The notes under the pieces: model-generated
Told to the model about the DNA's origin: nothing
The model's input: only the letters and a program-made list of their open reading frames with translations
Database searches by the model: none
In this document: piece by piece, positions 6,557 through 8,721 of the stretch
Layout: every line of letters begins with the position of its first letter
Position numbering within the stretch: the stretch's first letter is position 1
Made by a program: the position numbers and the translations under genes
Source: SIG575 sp045643165
Lineage (GTDB): Bacteria; Bacillota; Clostridia; Oscillospirales; Acutalibacteraceae
Direction of reading: 5' to 3'
Length of the DNA: 8,721 nt
Assembly: GCA_045643165.1 (NCBI GenBank)
Contig: JAZUKF010000063.1
Location: forward strand, 1 to 8,721

Positions 6557-7450
6557 ATGAATTGGCTTTGGCAAGGAAAAAATGATGTTGTTTTTAAGAC
6601 TTCAGAAAGAAAACACAGAGAAAAAATCAGAAAAAATATCATCGTTTTTACATGCTCTGCGGTGGTACTGATTTTGTTTGCGATTTTTGTTATAATGTGG
6701 TCATACGATTTTAAAATTTCAAATGCGATCAGTGATTCCGGCGGAAAGATAGAAGAAAATGTTGATGAAACCGATGATTTGCCCATCGTTTCCGGCAGTG
6801 CAAAATTTATGTTTTTCATTTCCGATGATATAAAAGAAAATTTGCTTTCTTTATCCGTTGTGAATGTTGACCTTGATAAGAATAAAATCACGGTTATGTC
6901 AATACCCGTAAACGAAAAAATATTTGTGAGGAATGAAAAAGAAATTTCTCCCTCAAAGTGTTATGTAAATTACGGTGCAGAGGAATTACGCAGCGAATTG
7001 GAAGTATGTTTAGGTACTGAAATTCAAAAATATTACGGTTGCCTTGAAGGAAATTTTGAAAGTATAGTCGCAAATTTCAATGAGTTTGAATATACCTTTA
7101 AACGAAATTATACCCTTAAACATAACGAGGACACCTTTAATATTTCAAAGGGAAATAAAAAATATACCGATTCCGAACTTCTGAAAATTCTCACTTATAA
7201 AGGTTTTGATAATGAAGAGAAAATCAAAGGAGAAGTATTTTCTTCAATGTTAAAGCAGTATCTTAACGAAAACACTTCCGCAAATTCGTCTGTGATTTTC
7301 ACAAATTTAATCGGTGTGGGTGAAAGCGATATTTCCGTAGTGGATTTTGCTGATGAAAAAAGTGCAATCATTTATCTTTCAAGCAATAAGGTTAAAAAAA
7401 CATTTAATGTTGTAACCGATTTGGATTATTTTAATGAGGCAGAAAACTGA
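6557..7450 (+). CDS. Membrane-anchored LCP-like protein, probably non-catalytic
   Basis: This 297-residue protein has a short basic cytoplasmic N-terminus, one transmembrane helix (about 28-48) and an extracellular domain. Residues about 82-180 resemble the LytR-CpsA-Psr fold: a long strand pair, 'LLSLSVVNVDLDKNKITVMSIP' (96-117), then 'YVNYGAEELRSELEVCLG' (136-153) and 'YYGCLEGNFESIVANF' (159-174), which parallels the usual 'vn..f..lvd'. Canonical LCP ligases, which attach teichoic acids or polysaccharides to peptidoglycan, have SIPRD with a pyrophosphate-binding Arg. Here it reads SIPVN (115-119), losing both Arg and Asp, so ligase activity is doubtful. The LCP assignment is from pattern only. 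It starts 27 nt after the protease stop, with a weak AGGA about 11 nt upstream, and its stop is one base before the next start. It is therefore almost certainly in the same operon. Confidence 0.7.
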   Translation: MNWLWQGKNDVVFKTSERKHREKIRKNIIVFTCSAVVLILFAIFVIMWSYDFKISNAISDSGGKIEENVDETDDLPIVSGSAKFMFFISDDIKENLLSLSVVNVDLDKNKITVMSIPVNEKIFVRNEKEISPSKCYVNYGAEELRSELEVCLGTEIQKYYGCLEGNFESIVANFNEFEYTFKRNYTLKHNEDTFNISKGNKKYTDSELLKILTYKGFDNEEKIKGEVFSSMLKQYLNENTSANSSVIFTNLIGVGESDISVVDFADEKSAIIYLSSNKVKKTFNVVTDLDYFNEAEN

Positions 7451-7451
7451 A

Positions 7452-8573
7452 ATGAGAAAATTTCTTAAATCTCTGTTTTTTGTTTTTATTGCGGTTGTTG
7501 TAATTTTTTCCCTGTGGCTTTTTTCGGATAACGGCGAAAAAGAAGTTTATCAAACTCCCGAAAACACAATTACGGATTTTCATTATTCTCTTTTGAATGA
7601 CAATGAAAAAATCGCATACGAGTTGATAACAAAAAATATTTATTCTTTCCCCGAAACAATAGCAATACCGAAGTTGTCCGAAGATGAATTGCTGAATGTG
7701 TATGAGGCTGTCTTGCATGATGATGAAGAAATTTCATTTTTAAAGGATTCATGCAGTCTGAAAATTGCGGGAAAGGTCTGTCTTTTTGTCCCGGATTATT
7801 ATATGAGCCGGGAAGAATTTGAAAAACAAAAGGCGGAAATCGAAAAGGTCAGAGATGAGATAATTATAAAATCATCCGCTCTCCCGAATGATTATCAGAA
7901 GGAGAAATTTGTTCACGATTATATAATAAACAACTGCAAATATGTTGAAAAAACAGGGGAGGACTATTCCTATATATACGGCTGTCTGATTAAGGGCGAA
8001 GCCTCCTGCGAAGGATATTCACGCAGTACAATGTATCTTCTGAAATCTTTGGGGATCGAAAGCCGTTTCGTTTTCGGAGAGGTTGAAAAAAACGGTAAAA
8101 ATACAGGTCATGCATGGAATACGGTGAAACTTGATGAAGAATGGTATCATCTTGATGTAACATGGGACGATACGGATAAATTTATTTCCTATACCTATTT
8201 TAATTTAAGTGATGACAGTATGATGATGTCAAGAAAAATTGATGAAGAATATCGGGGATTTTGTCTGACGGATAAAATGAATTATTTCAGGGTAAACAAA
8301 GTGTATTTTTCATCCTATTCCGAGGATGATTTTCACCGTTTGACCGATTATTTATTGAGACAGGTTGAAACTTCAAACGATTATTTTTCCGTTTCCTTTG
8401 ACAGCGAAAATTCATTTACGGATTGGAAAAATCATCTTGTAACAAATCAGGAAATTTATAAAGTTATTGATAATGTCAACCTTTTGTCAAGAAAAAGAAT
8501 AAAAACAAATTCAATGATTTTTTATCAGGATGATAAAAACTTTGTGTTGACTTTTAAAATTGATTATGAATAA
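7452..8573 (+). CDS. Exported transglutaminase-like protein
   Basis: This 373-residue protein has an N-terminal hydrophobic segment (about 7-25) after MRKFLKS, acting as an uncleaved anchor or signal peptide, and an extracellular remainder. Residues about 148-245 form a transglutaminase-like (papain-fold) domain. Its triad is Cys186 in ASCEGYSR, His220 in GHAWN and Asp235 in YHLDVTWDD, all intact, along with the typical 'LLKSLGIESRFV' helix-strand step (196-207). In bacteria this fold includes cross-linking enzymes, proteases and peptidases, so the reaction is not fixed by sequence. The C-terminal part (about 285-373) has no recognised family. I chose ATG 7452, one base after the LCP-like stop, over ATG 7434. 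The downstream start has GAGG at 7436-7439, while 7434 has no ribosome binding site. It is the last gene of the operon, and a composite repeat follows it. Confidence 0.88.
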   Translation: MRKFLKSLFFVFIAVVVIFSLWLFSDNGEKEVYQTPENTITDFHYSLLNDNEKIAYELITKNIYSFPETIAIPKLSEDELLNVYEAVLHDDEEISFLKDSCSLKIAGKVCLFVPDYYMSREEFEKQKAEIEKVRDEIIIKSSALPNDYQKEKFVHDYIINNCKYVEKTGEDYSYIYGCLIKGEASCEGYSRSTMYLLKSLGIESRFVFGEVEKNGKNTGHAWNTVKLDEEWYHLDVTWDDTDKFISYTYFNLSDDSMMMSRKIDEEYRGFCLTDKMNYFRVNKVYFSSYSEDDFHRLTDYLLRQVETSNDYFSVSFDSENSFTDWKNHLVTNQEIYKVIDNVNLLSRKRIKTNSMIFYQDDKNFVLTFKIDYE

Positions 8574-8582
8574 AAACAACAA

Positions 8583-8721
8583 GGGGCTGTCGCATTTAAG
8601 TGCAGAAAGCGTTTTCTTTGTCCCGAAGGCGTACATAGGTACGTCGAGTGGGCAAAAAAACGTTTAGAAAAGCAAAATGACATAACAATCAAATGAAATA
8701 ATCATAAAAAAGACGGTTATA
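8583..8721 (+). repeat. Long copy of the composite 3' repeat module
   Basis: It begins 9 nt after the transglutaminase stop with GGGGCTGTCGCATTTA (8583-8598), identical to the inverted block at 161-176. It ends at the window edge with AAAAAAGACGGTTATA (8706-8721), identical to 90-105, one arm of the left terminator. The part in between (109 nt, compared with 23 nt in the left copy) carries a long imperfect hairpin. The matching arm of the final terminator hairpin presumably lies just beyond the window, so the operon's true terminator is not visible. Confidence 0.7.
8608..8665. other. Long imperfect hairpin inside the right repeat
   Basis: The inner stem CGTAC (8630-8634) pairs with GTACG (8639-8643) around the 4-nt loop ATAG and continues through G-U and G-C pairs at 8628-8629. 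After a small internal loop, CCC (8622-8624) pairs with GGG (8650-8652). The T-rich run at 8612-8619 then faces seven A at 8654-8660, with CG pairs outside. It could act as an RNA structure in the operon's 3' end, as a weak terminator or as a dispersed palindromic element. No coding frame explains it. Confidence 0.6.

Noticed and set aside
92..8721. Whole window as a composite transposon bounded by inverted repeats
   Set aside because: There is no transposase or integrase, and the inverted blocks each sit just after a gene stop and include terminator arms. Independent gene-end elements explain them better.

Overview
The window looks like chromosomal DNA from a low-GC, spore-forming, gut-type member of the Clostridia, most likely a Ruminococcus-like Oscillospirales/Ruminococcaceae bacterium. 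Three observations support this: an alpha/beta-type small acid-soluble spore protein, a secreted protease ending in a type I dockerin, and several small families (DUF2442, a DUF6472-like protein) common in that group. There are no tRNA or rRNA genes, no transposase, no CRISPR array and no phage genes. Taxonomy is inferred from gene content only.

Layout. (1) Bases 1-80 are the 3' end of a plus-strand gene, closed by a strong two-way terminator hairpin (92-137). (2) Bases 185-1792 hold two minus-strand genes: an ArsB/SLC13-type anion permease and, 129 nt downstream, a DUF2442 protein. The gap between them contains a short relic-like copy of DUF2442 coding sequence. (3) A compact divergent promoter region (about 1793-1879) separates the permease from a plus-strand gene for an unusual fusion of a nitrilase-superfamily amidohydrolase and a glycerophosphodiester phosphodiesterase (GDPD). 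(4) A spore-protein gene (3644-3841) converges on a small four-cysteine protein gene (3890-4066), and a two-way terminator lies between them. (5) A well-formed extended -10 promoter (4167-4194) drives an apparent three-gene cell-envelope operon: a secreted subtilisin-like protease with helical repeats and a dockerin, a membrane-anchored LytR-CpsA-Psr (LCP)-like protein lacking the usual catalytic arginine motif, and a membrane-anchored or secreted transglutaminase-like protein. (6) The window ends in a composite 3' repeat whose two conserved blocks also occur, inverted, beside the left terminator.

The envelope operon is the best candidate for an undescribed system. All three products are predicted to be outside or anchored to the membrane. 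They combine a protease that can dock to a scaffold, a probable non-catalytic relative of cell-wall ligases, and a Cys-His-Asp protein of the transglutaminase fold. A joint role in processing, docking or cross-linking surface proteins is an inference from this arrangement. No substrate or cohesin partner is encoded in the window.
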